Assembly: GCA_007125165.1 (NCBI GenBank)
Contig: SLDV01000116.1
Location: forward strand, 1 to 61,004
Direction of reading: 5' to 3'
Length of the DNA stretch: 61,004 nt
Source: Geobacteraceae bacterium
Lineage (GTDB): Bacteria; Desulfobacterota; Desulfuromonadia; Desulfuromonadales; Geopsychrobacteraceae
Part shown: positions 29,166-38,407 of the stretch, piece after piece
Layout of the letters: every line of letters starts with the position of its first letter
Numbering within the stretch: position 1 is the first letter of the stretch
Made by a program: the position numbers and the translations under genes
Notes under the pieces: model-generated
Told to the model about the DNA's origin: nothing
Database searches by the model: none
The model's input: only the letters and a program-made list of their open reading frames with translations

Positions 29166-31325
29166 GTGGATCCAGTTTATTCTATTTACAACGACGAAAA
29201 AAACAGCTCTTCAGCTATTGAAACACTGCTGAAACAACTGAATGTAACCCGCCGGATGATCGGACTGTACCCGACCGATCATCCGCAGATTCGCACCAGT
29301 ATCAGCCGGACACTGACTATCCTTAATCGGTTGTGGGATGAAAACCGGCTACTGACTCTGGGCATTACACCGACGACAATTTTCGTTAATAATCGTCGTA
29401 TCGAACAGCAGGATCCGATTTACAGGGAATTTGCCCGTTTTTTTTTCCACGCCGGCGTCGCTTCTATCAGTTTTCACAAAGGCCTTGACGCACAGGAACT
29501 GATCCGCTTTCATCGACTTCTCCAAAACAAGGATGAGTCTGCCCTCCAGGAAGAATCCTTAGTCGCACTGCTGGAAGAAGAGAAAATTTTTAATATCAGC
29601 GTCCAGATAATCGATTATGCAGCTTTCCGTGAAAAATCAGTGGATCCGGCAACCGGACAGAATGCGGACGACAGCCTCTGGGAAGATTTTCTCCACAGGT
29701 TACAGGAAGGGGTCCTGGAGACGACCGGCTATCTCAACTCCGATCATCAGGAGGAGGTTGCTGAACTCTTCAGACGTAAACTCTCCGGCACACCCACCGA
29801 GCAGGAGCAGGCCGCAGAAGGCAGCAGACACCTGTTGTCTTTTGGTTATTCCGGTCGGCAATCGGCCATCTCTTTACAAAATTATGACAAAAAGCTCAAC
29901 ATGCTGCTGGAAAAGCTCGCACCAGAAACAAGGAATGACTTTCTCTACAAGGGGCTGAAGCGTCTCGAAGACCATGAACAGTCAAGCCTGCAATTAGCAT
30001 TGAAACGCATTTCTCCAGGATTTCTTGAAGGAATGCTGGCACATTCGACCAGACTCAACAGTGCTCTTTCTCCGCGCCTGCTCAATCTGATCAACACTCT
30101 GTCTAGCGATAGCAATCCGGAAATAACTCCTACTGCCAAAAGTTTTTCCGCCGAGGAAACCCGCACCCGGATAGATGTCCTGTTTCAAGAAGAACAGGAA
30201 GATATCTATATGCCTGCCGGCTATCAGCAGGCCCTCCGTACAGCGATCAGCACCAGTGTGTCGGGAACTCTGTCAGTAGAAGACCGGGATGCGCTGAACG
30301 AACTACTCAACAATCAATCTGTTGAGGAACACACGGCACGGATCATTTATGAACGCCTGCAAACACGCCCCAACGCCCAACTGGCAGTGACATTTCAGAA
30401 TCATCTGCTTGATTTCTCACGCATGTTTCTCGAAGCAGGTAATTATGTCGCCCTGCACTCTGCTTATCAGCACTGGACCCGGTTTGTCAGCCAGAGCGGG
30501 AGCCCCATCGAACTGCTGGCGGAAAAACTGGTTGCCTACCACACCCAGGCATCATTCATGGCCGAGGTCCTTGACGGATTTGATCTCTGGGAAGCTGACA
30601 GACACCAGGAAATAATCGACTATATCGTCCTGGTCGGCAGCCCTTATTGCGAACCGATCGTCGAACGACTGGGACTGGCACGTCACTACACAGAACGCAG
30701 GCGCTGGATTGATCTGCTAACCCGAATCAGTGGAAATGCCCAGCAGATAATGATCACCTTCCTTGGCGATGAGCGTTGGTATCTGGTACGTAATCTGGTC
30801 ATGGTTCTTGGCGCCGAGCCAACTCCAGCGGTTCTTAAGGCGATACAACCCCTGTACCAGCACCCCCATCCCCAGGTCCGAACAGAAGCAATCCGTCTTC
30901 TTTTTTCCTGTAATCCGGCCACCGCCAATCGCCTGTTACTGGCAGAGCTGAATTGTCGTGATGAGGAGGCCTGTCTCGCGGCGATAGGCATTGCGCATTT
31001 AAGCCGTGACCCGGAGGTATTGACATTCCTGCACCGGCAACTTGAGAAAGAGCCGAACAGCGATGGTGAGTTGACTCGCTTAAGAGCCGTTATTAACACC
31101 CTGTGCCGACGTGGAGAAAAGGAAAGCCTTGTGATCATGCGGCGAGCCCTCAACCGCAGCGGCTTGCTGATTCATCGACGCACCCGTCAATTGCAGCACG
31201 ATATCATTTCCGCTCTTGCCGACTTCAAACACTCTGCTGCCGACAAACTGCTGCAAGAATTGTCGACAGGAAAATTCCGCCGCGATGTTGCTGCAGTCAT
31301 AGCCAAACGCCAGGAGTCGCTATGA
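29166..31325 (+). CDS. HEAT-repeat-like protein, cassette copy 1
   Basis: 719 residues, no family name that I recognise. No signal peptide or membrane segment. Residues about 15-155 form a domain shared with the other three proteins of this locus (RMIGLYPTDHPQIR, LLTLGITPTTIFVNNRRI, ISFHKGLDAQELIRFHRLL, SVQIIDYAAF). The middle is helical. From about 500 the C-terminal part looks like HEAT repeats: DERWYLVRNLVMVLG (535-549), HPHPQVRTEAIRLLF (566-580), NPATANRLLLAEL. The start is GTG 29166 with AAGGG 7 bases upstream. It overlaps the next gene by ATGA, so it is probably made together with that HD-GYP protein and may bind it. It is paralogous to the protein at 32563-34707. Confidence 0.85.
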   Translation: MDPVYSIYNDEKNSSSAIETLLKQLNVTRRMIGLYPTDHPQIRTSISRTLTILNRLWDENRLLTLGITPTTIFVNNRRIEQQDPIYREFARFFFHAGVASISFHKGLDAQELIRFHRLLQNKDESALQEESLVALLEEEKIFNISVQIIDYAAFREKSVDPATGQNADDSLWEDFLHRLQEGVLETTGYLNSDHQEEVAELFRRKLSGTPTEQEQAAEGSRHLLSFGYSGRQSAISLQNYDKKLNMLLEKLAPETRNDFLYKGLKRLEDHEQSSLQLALKRISPGFLEGMLAHSTRLNSALSPRLLNLINTLSSDSNPEITPTAKSFSAEETRTRIDVLFQEEQEDIYMPAGYQQALRTAISTSVSGTLSVEDRDALNELLNNQSVEEHTARIIYERLQTRPNAQLAVTFQNHLLDFSRMFLEAGNYVALHSAYQHWTRFVSQSGSPIELLAEKLVAYHTQASFMAEVLDGFDLWEADRHQEIIDYIVLVGSPYCEPIVERLGLARHYTERRRWIDLLTRISGNAQQIMITFLGDERWYLVRNLVMVLGAEPTPAVLKAIQPLYQHPHPQVRTEAIRLLFSCNPATANRLLLAELNCRDEEACLAAIGIAHLSRDPEVLTFLHRQLEKEPNSDGELTRLRAVINTLCRRGEKESLVIMRRALNRSGLLIHRRTRQLQHDIISALADFKHSAADKLLQELSTGKFRRDVAAVIAKRQESL

Positions 31326-32467
31326 GTCTGAGAGATAAAGACAGACTGGAGAAGCTGCTACGCCTGCTGACCACGGCTGCCGCCAACGCAACCCTGTACA
31401 ACCTCGAGCATCTGCAGGTACTGCGACTGAACAAACAAGCGATGGTGGAGCTGCAGGCGCTCTTTTGTAAGAATGACGAAATCAACCTAAAAATGATCGA
31501 CAACTTGCTGATCTACAACAATCAACCCGTGCCGGAAACTCCACCGGCCAGACGTTTCATCGACGCGCTTAAAAGGAATGGCATTAATTTTCTGCGCATC
31601 ACCGCGGGAATCTACAACGAGGAGCTGCTGGGACTCATCAATATCCTCAGCAAAAGCGCAGATCGGCCGGTGGCCATCAACAGTAGCGAACATCTGTATT
31701 TTGGCCAGTTGGAAGTACGACGGCGGGTGCAAGGAAGTTTGTTCCCGGGATGGGAATTACAGCAGATTGCGGCTCAAGAGGCCGATCATCTGCTGGAAAT
31801 ATACGACGCTGTTCGCGCCGGCGAGAACCTCGACCTGACCGCAGTTCACCATATTGTCGACGGTTTTATCGCTTCTTTTCATCACCAGAAGGACGCTTTT
31901 ATGGCCTTCGCTCCATTACGCTCCATGGACGAATATACCTACACCCATTCCACCAATATCTGCATCCTCAACATCGCCCAGGCACAAAGCCTCGGCATTG
32001 AAGGCAAACTGCTGACCGATATCGGCCTGGCAGCCATGCTCCACGATGTCGGGAAAATGTTTGTTCCCCATGACATTCTCGCCAAAGCGGGGCAACTCAG
32101 TGAAACCGAATGGCACATCATGCAGCAGCACCCGGTTCTCGGTGCCGACTATCTGCTTAAGACTCCAGGTGTTCCGCGCCTGGCCGTCGTCACCGCCTAC
32201 GAACATCACATGCGTTACGACGGCACCGGATACCCACGCTCTGAGCATCCCTGGACCCAGCATCTCTGTTCTCACATGACCGCCATTTCCGATGCCTACG
32301 ATGCCATGCGCACCCACCGGGCTTATGATGAGGCCATGGATCTCGACCAGATTACGACCATCATGCTCAACCTCGCCGGAACCAAGCTGCATCCTCAGTT
32401 GACCCGTAATTTCATCGCCATGCTGCGCCGCCTTGAATCACCAGATCAACCCCCTGATACCTGCTGA
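31322..32467 (+). CDS. HD-GYP domain protein, cassette copy 1
   Basis: 381 residues. Residues 1-130 carry the same N-terminal domain as the HEAT-like partner (ATLYNLEHLQV, INLKMIDNLLIYNN, YNEELLGLINILS, HLYFGQLEVRRR). The rest is an HD-GYP phosphohydrolase domain: THSTNICILNIAQ, LHDVGKMFVP (His241-Asp242), QQHPVLGADYL, YEHHMRYDGTGYP (His295-His296, GYP 303-305), SDAYDAM. All expected metal ligands are visible, so activity is likely; cyclic di-GMP is the usual substrate of this family. The glutamate that normally follows the His-His pair is methionine. No receiver or sensor domain. ATG overlaps the upstream stop. Confidence 0.88.
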   Translation: MSLRDKDRLEKLLRLLTTAAANATLYNLEHLQVLRLNKQAMVELQALFCKNDEINLKMIDNLLIYNNQPVPETPPARRFIDALKRNGINFLRITAGIYNEELLGLINILSKSADRPVAINSSEHLYFGQLEVRRRVQGSLFPGWELQQIAAQEADHLLEIYDAVRAGENLDLTAVHHIVDGFIASFHHQKDAFMAFAPLRSMDEYTYTHSTNICILNIAQAQSLGIEGKLLTDIGLAAMLHDVGKMFVPHDILAKAGQLSETEWHIMQQHPVLGADYLLKTPGVPRLAVVTAYEHHMRYDGTGYPRSEHPWTQHLCSHMTAISDAYDAMRTHRAYDEAMDLDQITTIMLNLAGTKLHPQLTRNFIAMLRRLESPDQPPDTC

Positions 32468-32509
32468 CTCCCGGCTGCTACCATCAATGCGACAGATAGC
32501 AGTTTCTAG

Positions 32510-32540
32510 TTGACAGCACCCATTAGAGTAAACTTATAAT
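32510..32540 (+). promoter_or_regulatory. Candidate sigma-70 promoter of cassette copy 2
   Basis: TTGACA (32510-32515) and TATAAT (32535-32540) are separated by 19 bases; reading CTTATA as the -10 gives 17. The gene starts 23 bases after the -10. Both hexamers are near consensus in an otherwise ordinary 95-base gap, suggesting the second cassette can be transcribed independently of the first. Confidence 0.45.
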
Positions 32541-32562
32541 AATGGGCGCCCGAGGTTATCAA

Positions 32563-34707
32563 ATGAACACTGCTGATCAGCAAAAAATAAATGAAAACAG
32601 AGGCCTGTCCAATTTTGTTCATGAGTTGAACGTGTTCCGGCGACAGATTGCTCTCTACCCCCCGGCACATCCAAAGACTCTGGCCGGAGCCGGAAAGATT
32701 CTGGCGGAGCTCGCAAAGCTCGGCAAGTACGGCGACTGTATCAGTCTTGGCGTCACCCCTGACAGCCTTATTTTCAAAGACAAGTTCCTGGACCTAGACA
32801 ATCCGAGCTGCCGCGATCTTGCAACTTTTTTCTCAAAGCTGGATATTGCCGTTGTCAGTTTCTACCAGAACCTGAGCACAGAGGAACTGATTGAATTTTG
32901 GCGATTACTCTCCAGCAGAATCAGTGGTCGACAGTCAACAGCTCTTGAGCTGGCCCTCAAAGAGCACCAGATCATTCATATCCGTCTCCAGGTCACGGAC
33001 TATAGCGCTTTCACCAGTGCAGCTCCTGGCTCTGCGCCATCGGCAGCAAAAGCCGATATATGGAAAGAGTTTGTGCAAACCTTGATGCCCGGCAACGATA
33101 GCGCGATTGCCGACGTTGCCGATAATCATGCCGACCAGTTGGCGCAGATGTTGAATAATGCGGTCACGGACGGCATAGACTGCACAGCCATGACTGGAAA
33201 ACTGGTTAGCCGCCTTCTTGAACAATGCCGGGGATCTGTCAACGGCATCGGGGGACAACTCTACGAATTCAGCAAAAAGCTCAAGCCGAGCATCCGCCAG
33301 AGATTCCATGAAGATACCCTGCGGACCCTTGAGCAACAGCCCCACGCCGCCGGTGAAATTATTTCAGGCCTGCCCGCTGATTTTATCAGCGAGGCCCTGC
33401 TCTCACATAGTGGCAAAGAGAAACAACTATCAAACCGTCTTACCGATCTGCTCAGCACCTTTGCCGCGAACACCCCTGAAAAAGGTCGTCAGCGAATTAT
33501 TCAACCTGAGCGCACCAGTGTTGCACAGCAGCAATCACATATTGAGCTGCTGCTGCTGGAAGACCAGCACAATGAATACCTGCCTGATAATTACCAGCAG
33601 ACATTACAGAAAATTCTTACCGGACAAATCCGGGGCAGCCTGCCGGAAAATCTCGCCCAAAAATATCGAAACAGTCTGGCCGAACAGATGGTAGAACACC
33701 AGTGCTGCGAGATTATCTTCGACCTGCTGGAAACAGACACCAACACTGAAACAGAAGGCGTCCTGCAAAGCAACCTGGCTGATCTTTCCCGGTTTTTTCT
33801 TGACACCGGAGATTTCCAGGCCCTGCAAAAGACATTGTCACGCTGGCTGTCCTTCACAAACAGCGGCCGATCAAAAACAAATATACTGACTGAAAAACTC
33901 TTCAGTTCGCAGCTCCAACCCTCTTTTATTGCAGATGTGTTGAATTCTGTTCCGATATGGCACAACGAAAAACTTGCGGAGATATCTGATTACCTGACTG
34001 AAGTCGGGGAGCCTTATGTGGAACCGCTGGTCGAACGCCTCGGTGGAGAAACGGATAAGAATCTGCGTAAAATCTGGATGACACTGCTGCTCGAACTTGG
34101 CAGCTCGGCTCACCCTGCTATCCTGGCGGCTCTGGATGATGGGCGCTGGTATCTGGTTCGCAACCTGCTGGTTATCATGGAGCAGCAGAAGGGAAAAATA
34201 CCACCAAAGACCCTTCTGAAGTTATGTGATCACCCTCACCCTGAAGTCCGCTGCGAAGCATTGCGTTTTCTGTTCCGTGTCAATCCTTCCGCGGCCAATC
34301 GACTGCTGACAGCAGAGCTGGAAAACGCAGACCCGCAGACCCTCAAAGTCATGATTCCTCTGGCTGTGTTGAGCAGTAATGACAGAATCTTTAACCAGTT
34401 AAACAGGCTGCTCGAAACAGAACCGCTAACCGCGGAAAACCTGGAGATCAAACTGGTCGTTCTGGCAAGCCTGTCGACAGCACCACATCCCGACTGCCTG
34501 TTATCTGTCATGCGCCTGGTTGCCAGAAAAGAATTTTTTCTCAACCGTCTGCGCAAACGGATAAAATCGGCGGCTACGGACACGCTGAGAGCCTATCCGC
34601 GCAAGCAGGTCATTGCCTTGTTGCGCCACATGGAAGACAAACAAAGAACAACCATCCAGGACACCTTGTCCTCACAGCCTTTATCAGCATCGAGGCAATC
34701 ACAATGA
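32563..34707 (+). CDS. HEAT-repeat-like protein, cassette copy 2
   Basis: 714 residues, paralogue of 29166-31325 along its whole length. Shared N-terminal domain: RRQIALYPPAHPKT, CISLGVTPDSLIFKDKFL, FYQNLSTEELIEFWRLL, IRLQVTDYSAF. Shared C-terminal HEAT-like part: DGRWYLVRNLLVIME (near 526), HPHPEVRCEALRFLF (557-571), NPSAANRLLTAEL. The middle has diverged strongly. ATG 32563 is preferred over 32542 because GAGG lies 7 bases upstream. ATGA overlap with the next gene repeats the arrangement of copy 1. Function unknown; probably a scaffold or regulator of its HD-GYP partner. Confidence 0.85.
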   Translation: MNTADQQKINENRGLSNFVHELNVFRRQIALYPPAHPKTLAGAGKILAELAKLGKYGDCISLGVTPDSLIFKDKFLDLDNPSCRDLATFFSKLDIAVVSFYQNLSTEELIEFWRLLSSRISGRQSTALELALKEHQIIHIRLQVTDYSAFTSAAPGSAPSAAKADIWKEFVQTLMPGNDSAIADVADNHADQLAQMLNNAVTDGIDCTAMTGKLVSRLLEQCRGSVNGIGGQLYEFSKKLKPSIRQRFHEDTLRTLEQQPHAAGEIISGLPADFISEALLSHSGKEKQLSNRLTDLLSTFAANTPEKGRQRIIQPERTSVAQQQSHIELLLLEDQHNEYLPDNYQQTLQKILTGQIRGSLPENLAQKYRNSLAEQMVEHQCCEIIFDLLETDTNTETEGVLQSNLADLSRFFLDTGDFQALQKTLSRWLSFTNSGRSKTNILTEKLFSSQLQPSFIADVLNSVPIWHNEKLAEISDYLTEVGEPYVEPLVERLGGETDKNLRKIWMTLLLELGSSAHPAILAALDDGRWYLVRNLLVIMEQQKGKIPPKTLLKLCDHPHPEVRCEALRFLFRVNPSAANRLLTAELENADPQTLKVMIPLAVLSSNDRIFNQLNRLLETEPLTAENLEIKLVVLASLSTAPHPDCLLSVMRLVARKEFFLNRLRKRIKSAATDTLRAYPRKQVIALLRHMEDKQRTTIQDTLSSQPLSASRQSQ

Positions 34708-35828
34708 AACCGATCACAGAATCTCCGGCACAGCAGTTTGTCCGCAGCCTTACTACCGCCCTGGCGACCATTCGCCTCTATGACGCCAATCATCCGCAGG
34801 TAGTGAATCTGTGCCGTCAGGCGATGGATCAGCTACGTCAACAATTTCTTGACACGGATAACGTAACGCTGAAGATCATCAATGACAAGCTGGTATTTCA
34901 GGATGTCAGACTTACAGACAACCTCTCCGTCGAACGCCTGCTCCGCGCCATGCATGCTCATGACCTGAGTTTCATCATGCTCGATGCAAGAGTCGGTCTG
35001 GAAGATCTGGTGCAGATGGCGGAAAAACTCAGTCGTGATTCTCGTCAGGTAACAGCGCAACCCCTTTTGCCTAACGACACCATTGTGTACGGCAATGTTG
35101 CAATCCGCCGCCCGGCTCAAAAAGCTGCGCCAAGCGCAGCCTCTGACTTTCAGGCGGTTGCTGATGAAAACCTCGACAAATTCATGGATATCTACAGCAG
35201 CATCGGTCATGGAAAAAAAATTCATGCAACCGGCCTGGGAGAAATTGTTCAGCAGTTTGTTTCGGTGTTTCACGATCAGCAAAATGTCATGCTGGCACTG
35301 GCGCCGATTCGGTCGATGGATGAGTATCTTTACACCCACTCCACCAATATCTGCCTGCTCAATCTTGCTCAGGCCCGACTACTCGGCATCGATGGACAAA
35401 TGCTCAACGATATCGGGATTGCTGCCATGCTGCACGATGCCGGCAAGATGTTTATCCCTGCTGAGGTGCTCAACAAACAGGGAAAACTGGATGACAGGGA
35501 GTGGGAACTGATGCGCAGCCATCCGCGCCTCGGTGCACAATACCTGCTGAACTGCCCCGGCATTCCGCGACTGGCCGTGGTGACGGCGTACGAGCATCAC
35601 ATCGGCTATGATGGTACCGGATATCCTGTGAGTTTTCGCAAACTGAATCCCTGCAGCTACATGACATCCATATCCGACATCTACGATGCCTTGAGAACCC
35701 GGCGAACCTACAAAGAGCCTTTGAGCTTCGATCAGATTAAAAGCATCATGAGCGACAGTGCCGGCAAGGCACTGCATCCGCACCTGACCCACTCTTTTCT
35801 GACGGCATTATCTAAATTGGAGCAATAA
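34704..35828 (+). CDS. HD-GYP domain protein, cassette copy 2
   Basis: 374 residues, paralogue of 31322-32467. N-terminal shared domain: IRLYDANHPQVV, VTLKIINDKLVFQD, GLEDLVQMAEKLS, TIVYGNVAIRR. HD-GYP domain: YTHSTNICLLNLAQARLLG, LHDAGKMFIP (His244-Asp245), RSHPRLGAQYLL, YEHHIGYDGTGYP, SDIYDAL. Ligand histidines and aspartates are kept; the residue after His-His is isoleucine, not glutamate. It should act as a cyclic dinucleotide phosphodiesterase or as a sensor of such nucleotides. ATG overlaps the upstream stop. Confidence 0.88.
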   Translation: MKPITESPAQQFVRSLTTALATIRLYDANHPQVVNLCRQAMDQLRQQFLDTDNVTLKIINDKLVFQDVRLTDNLSVERLLRAMHAHDLSFIMLDARVGLEDLVQMAEKLSRDSRQVTAQPLLPNDTIVYGNVAIRRPAQKAAPSAASDFQAVADENLDKFMDIYSSIGHGKKIHATGLGEIVQQFVSVFHDQQNVMLALAPIRSMDEYLYTHSTNICLLNLAQARLLGIDGQMLNDIGIAAMLHDAGKMFIPAEVLNKQGKLDDREWELMRSHPRLGAQYLLNCPGIPRLAVVTAYEHHIGYDGTGYPVSFRKLNPCSYMTSISDIYDALRTRRTYKEPLSFDQIKSIMSDSAGKALHPHLTHSFLTALSKLEQ

Positions 35829-35940
35829 GGCTCCAGTTACTGAGAATTGCTTCCCATGACAATTTAACCCGAAGCAACCGGATCCCCTTGCGACCTGCAC
35901 AGTTCGAATGTTATACACTTATCCATAACATCGCTTTTAA

Positions 35941-36062
35941 GTCCACGGAAGCCCCGAAAAATCACGGAAAATCAGGACATTACAACAAACAGCCAGGCAA
36001 CAATCAGGTTGCTCTATGAAGTTGTATATCTTATTGATTTTTTCCGTTTTTTCCGTGGATAA
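35941..36062. repeat. Dispersed element with inverted CACGGAAA-type arms (copy B)
   Basis: The left arm (35941-35970) begins GTCCACGGAAG and contains ATCACGGAAAATCAGGA; copy A has the same AAAATCAGGA just inside its left arm. The right arm (36041-36060) is TTTCCGTTTTTTCCGTGGAT, its inverse. The 326-base gap between the second HD-GYP gene and ettA contains this element and otherwise no gene that I can support. Confidence 0.55.
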
Positions 36063-36154
36063 CTGCTTTTTCCAGGGTTAATCCGCTCCGGTGTCCGATT
36101 CGCGTCCGGGGTCAATCAATTTCAGCATTCTAAAAAAAGCAAAAGGAACAGGTC

Positions 36155-37831
36155 ATGAGTGAAGACACAAAAAAAATCATCTATTCGATGATGCGCGTCA
36201 GTAAAAATTACAATAAGCAACCGATCATCAAGGACATTTCCCTCTCCTACTACTATGGCGCCAAGATCGGCGTCCTGGGTTTGAATGGCTCAGGGAAATC
36301 GACCCTGTTGCGGATCATGGCCGGCGTCGACAAGGAGTTCAACGGTGAAGTGGCCCTTTCCCCCGGCTATACCGTCGGTTACCTGGAACAGGAACCGCAG
36401 CTCGATGAAAGCAAGACCGTGCGTGAAATAGTCCAGGAAGGGGTGCAGGAGATCGTCGACCTGCTGGCGGAATTTGAGGCCATCAACAACGCTTTCGCCG
36501 ATCCCGACTGCGACATGGACAAGCTGCTGGAGCGTCAGGCCAAGGTTCAGGATCAACTCGATGCCGCCGATGCCTGGGAACTCGACTCGCGTCTGGAGCT
36601 GGCGGAAGAAGCCCTGCGCTGCCCGCCACCGGAAACCCCGATCAAGGTGCTTTCCGGTGGCGAAAAACGCCGTGTTGCCCTGTGCCGCCTGCTGTTAAAG
36701 AAGCCCGACATCCTGCTGCTGGATGAGCCGACCAACCACCTCGATGCCGAAACCGTCGGCTGGCTGGAACAACACCTGCAGCGCTATCAGGGCACCGTCA
36801 TCGCCGTCACCCACGATCGTTATTTTCTCGACAATGTCGCCGGCTGGATCCTTGAACTCGATCGCGGTCACGGTATTCCGTGGAAAGGCAACTACTCGAG
36901 TTGGCTGGAGCAGAAGCAGGAACGCCTGCGGCGCGAGGAAAAGTCGGAAAGCAAGCGCCAGCAGACGTTGCAACGTGAACTGGAGTGGATTCGCATGTCC
37001 CCCAAGGGGCGCCAAACTAAAGCCAAGGCGCGCATTACCTCCTACGAAAAGCTTCTCGGCAACGCCGCGCAGGAGAAGGAAAAGCAGCTCGAACTCTACA
37101 TCCCACCGGGACCACGCCTGGGTGATGTCGTGGTCGAAGCTGAAAAGATCAGCAAAGGGTATGGTGACCGCCTGCTCATTGACGACCTCAGCTTCCGCCT
37201 GCCTCCCGGCGGCATTGTTGGCGTCATCGGCCCCAACGGCGCCGGCAAGTCGACCCTTTTCAAGATGATTATCGGCGAGGAACAGCCTGACAGCGGCAGC
37301 TTCAAGGTCGGGGAAACGGTGCGCCTGGGTTATGTCGATCAGAGTCGGGAACTGAACGCCGATAAAACCATCTGGGAAGAAATCTGCGCGGGTCAGGACC
37401 TTGTTCAGATGGGTGGGGTGTCGGTCAATTCCCGCGCTTATGTTGCCCGTTTTAACTTCTCCGGCTCCGACCAGCAGAAAAAGGTCGGGATCCTCTCCGG
37501 CGGCGAGCGCAACCGTGTCCATCTGGCCAAGATGCTGCGCGAAGAAGCCAACGTTCTGCTACTGGATGAACCAACCAACGATCTCGATGTCAACACCCTG
37601 CGGGCGCTCGAAGAAGGGCTGGAGAATTTTGCCGGTTGCGCGGTCATCATCAGCCACGACCGCTGGTTTTTAGACCGGATCGCCACTCATATCCTCGCGT
37701 TTGAAGGGGATTCCCAGGTGGTCTGGTTTGAGGGGAACTATTCCGATTACGAAGCCGACCGCAAACGTCGCCTCGGCAAGGAAGCAGATCAGCCTCACCG
37801 GATCAGGTATCGCAGTTTGACCCGTCAATAA
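36155..37831 (+). CDS. ettA: Energy-dependent translational throttle protein EttA
   Basis: 558-residue ABC-F protein, close in length to E. coli EttA. Two ATP-binding cassettes without membrane segments: first Walker [11 protein letters not shown] (41-50) with [15 protein letters not shown] and [16 protein letters not shown]; second [14 protein letters not shown] with [15 protein letters not shown] and [20 protein letters not shown]. The linker ([15 protein letters not shown]) and the arm match EttA, which binds the ribosomal E site and gates translation by ATP/ADP ratio. Start ATG has AAAGGAA upstream. Confidence 0.95.
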   Translation: MSEDTKKIIYSMMRVSKNYNKQPIIKDISLSYYYGAKIGVLGLNGSGKSTLLRIMAGVDKEFNGEVALSPGYTVGYLEQEPQLDESKTVREIVQEGVQEIVDLLAEFEAINNAFADPDCDMDKLLERQAKVQDQLDAADAWELDSRLELAEEALRCPPPETPIKVLSGGEKRRVALCRLLLKKPDILLLDEPTNHLDAETVGWLEQHLQRYQGTVIAVTHDRYFLDNVAGWILELDRGHGIPWKGNYSSWLEQKQERLRREEKSESKRQQTLQRELEWIRMSPKGRQTKAKARITSYEKLLGNAAQEKEKQLELYIPPGPRLGDVVVEAEKISKGYGDRLLIDDLSFRLPPGGIVGVIGPNGAGKSTLFKMIIGEEQPDSGSFKVGETVRLGYVDQSRELNADKTIWEEICAGQDLVQMGGVSVNSRAYVARFNFSGSDQQKKVGILSGGERNRVHLAKMLREEANVLLLDEPTNDLDVNTLRALEEGLENFAGCAVIISHDRWFLDRIATHILAFEGDSQVVWFEGNYSDYEADRKRRLGKEADQPHRIRYRSLTRQ

Positions 37832-37855
37832 CAAATTCAGCCAACAAAAGCGGTT

Positions 37856-38000
37856 GTCCACGGAAAATACGGAAAGACACGGAAAAAACCTTTAGAGTAA
37901 AACACGTTTGATCAAAAAATGATGTAATGACATTCCATCTCTTTCTGAGCTTGGTTTTTATATTGTTTATATTCCGTGTTCTTCCGTGTTTTCCGTGGAC
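37856..38000. repeat. Dispersed element with inverted CACGGAAA-type arms (copy C)
   Basis: Best preserved copy. The left arm (37856-37888) reads GTCCACGGAAAATACGG then AAAGACACGGAAAA. The right arm (37971-38000) reads ATTCCGTGTTCTTCCGTG then TTTTCCGTGGAC, its inverse. It contains GTTTGATCAA (37906-37915) as in copy A. It fills the convergent gap between ettA and the HIT gene, and its right arm encodes the C-terminus of the HIT protein. Confidence 0.65.
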
Positions 38001-38386
38001 CCAAAAGCGCGCTTTATTTTTTCAACCTGCTCCGAGCCGTAACCGATTGACGCGCCGTGCCCCCACACCGGTCCCGGCCAGGCTGGATCGTTCTGCCTGC
38101 GACCGACATGATGCAGATGCAACTGGCTGACCACATTCCCCAAGGCGCCGATGTTGAGCTTGTCGAATTGAAAACACCCCGTCATCCACACCGACAACTG
38201 GTGGCTCTCACGCCATAACTGGTCACGATCTGCCGGCTCAAGCTGATAAATTTCAGTGATACCCTCACGTCTGGGCACCAGAATCAGCCAGGGGTAATGG
38301 GCGTTGTTCAATAACAACAGCTCACACAAGGGCAGGCTCGCAACCGGGAAGGTGTCGCGCTGCAAGCGTTTATCGAGTTTGAACAT
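37967..38386 (-). CDS. HIT-family hydrolase
   Basis: 139 residues. Histidine-triad nucleotide hydrolase/transferase; the active-site triad is QLHLHHVGR (His-x-His-His form), preceded by LNIGALGNVVSQ and an N-terminal NNAHYPWLILVPRR. Substrate unknown. Start at ATG 38386 has AAGGAAGA 6 bases upstream. The last 11 codons (Gly-Ser-Thr-Glu-Asn-Thr-Glu-Glu-His-Gly-Ile) come from the right arm of repeat copy C, which also provides the stop, so the tail is probably not ancestral. Confidence 0.88.
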   Translation of the reverse strand: MFKLDKRLQRDTFPVASLPLCELLLLNNAHYPWLILVPRREGITEIYQLEPADRDQLWRESHQLSVWMTGCFQFDKLNIGALGNVVSQLHLHHVGRRQNDPAWPGPVWGHGASIGYGSEQVEKIKRAFGSTENTEEHGI

Positions 38387-38407
38387 GAAAAGTCTTCCTT
38401 GTGTCAC

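Noticed and set aside
35911-35927. Two overlapping DnaA-box-like sequences (TTATACACT, TTATCCATA)
   Set aside because: Only two imperfect boxes sharing a base, with no dnaA/dnaN neighbourhood or AT-rich unwinding region; not enough to call an origin.
36695-37522. 275-residue minus-strand frame inside ettA
   Set aside because: Antisense shadow of a complete ABC-F gene.
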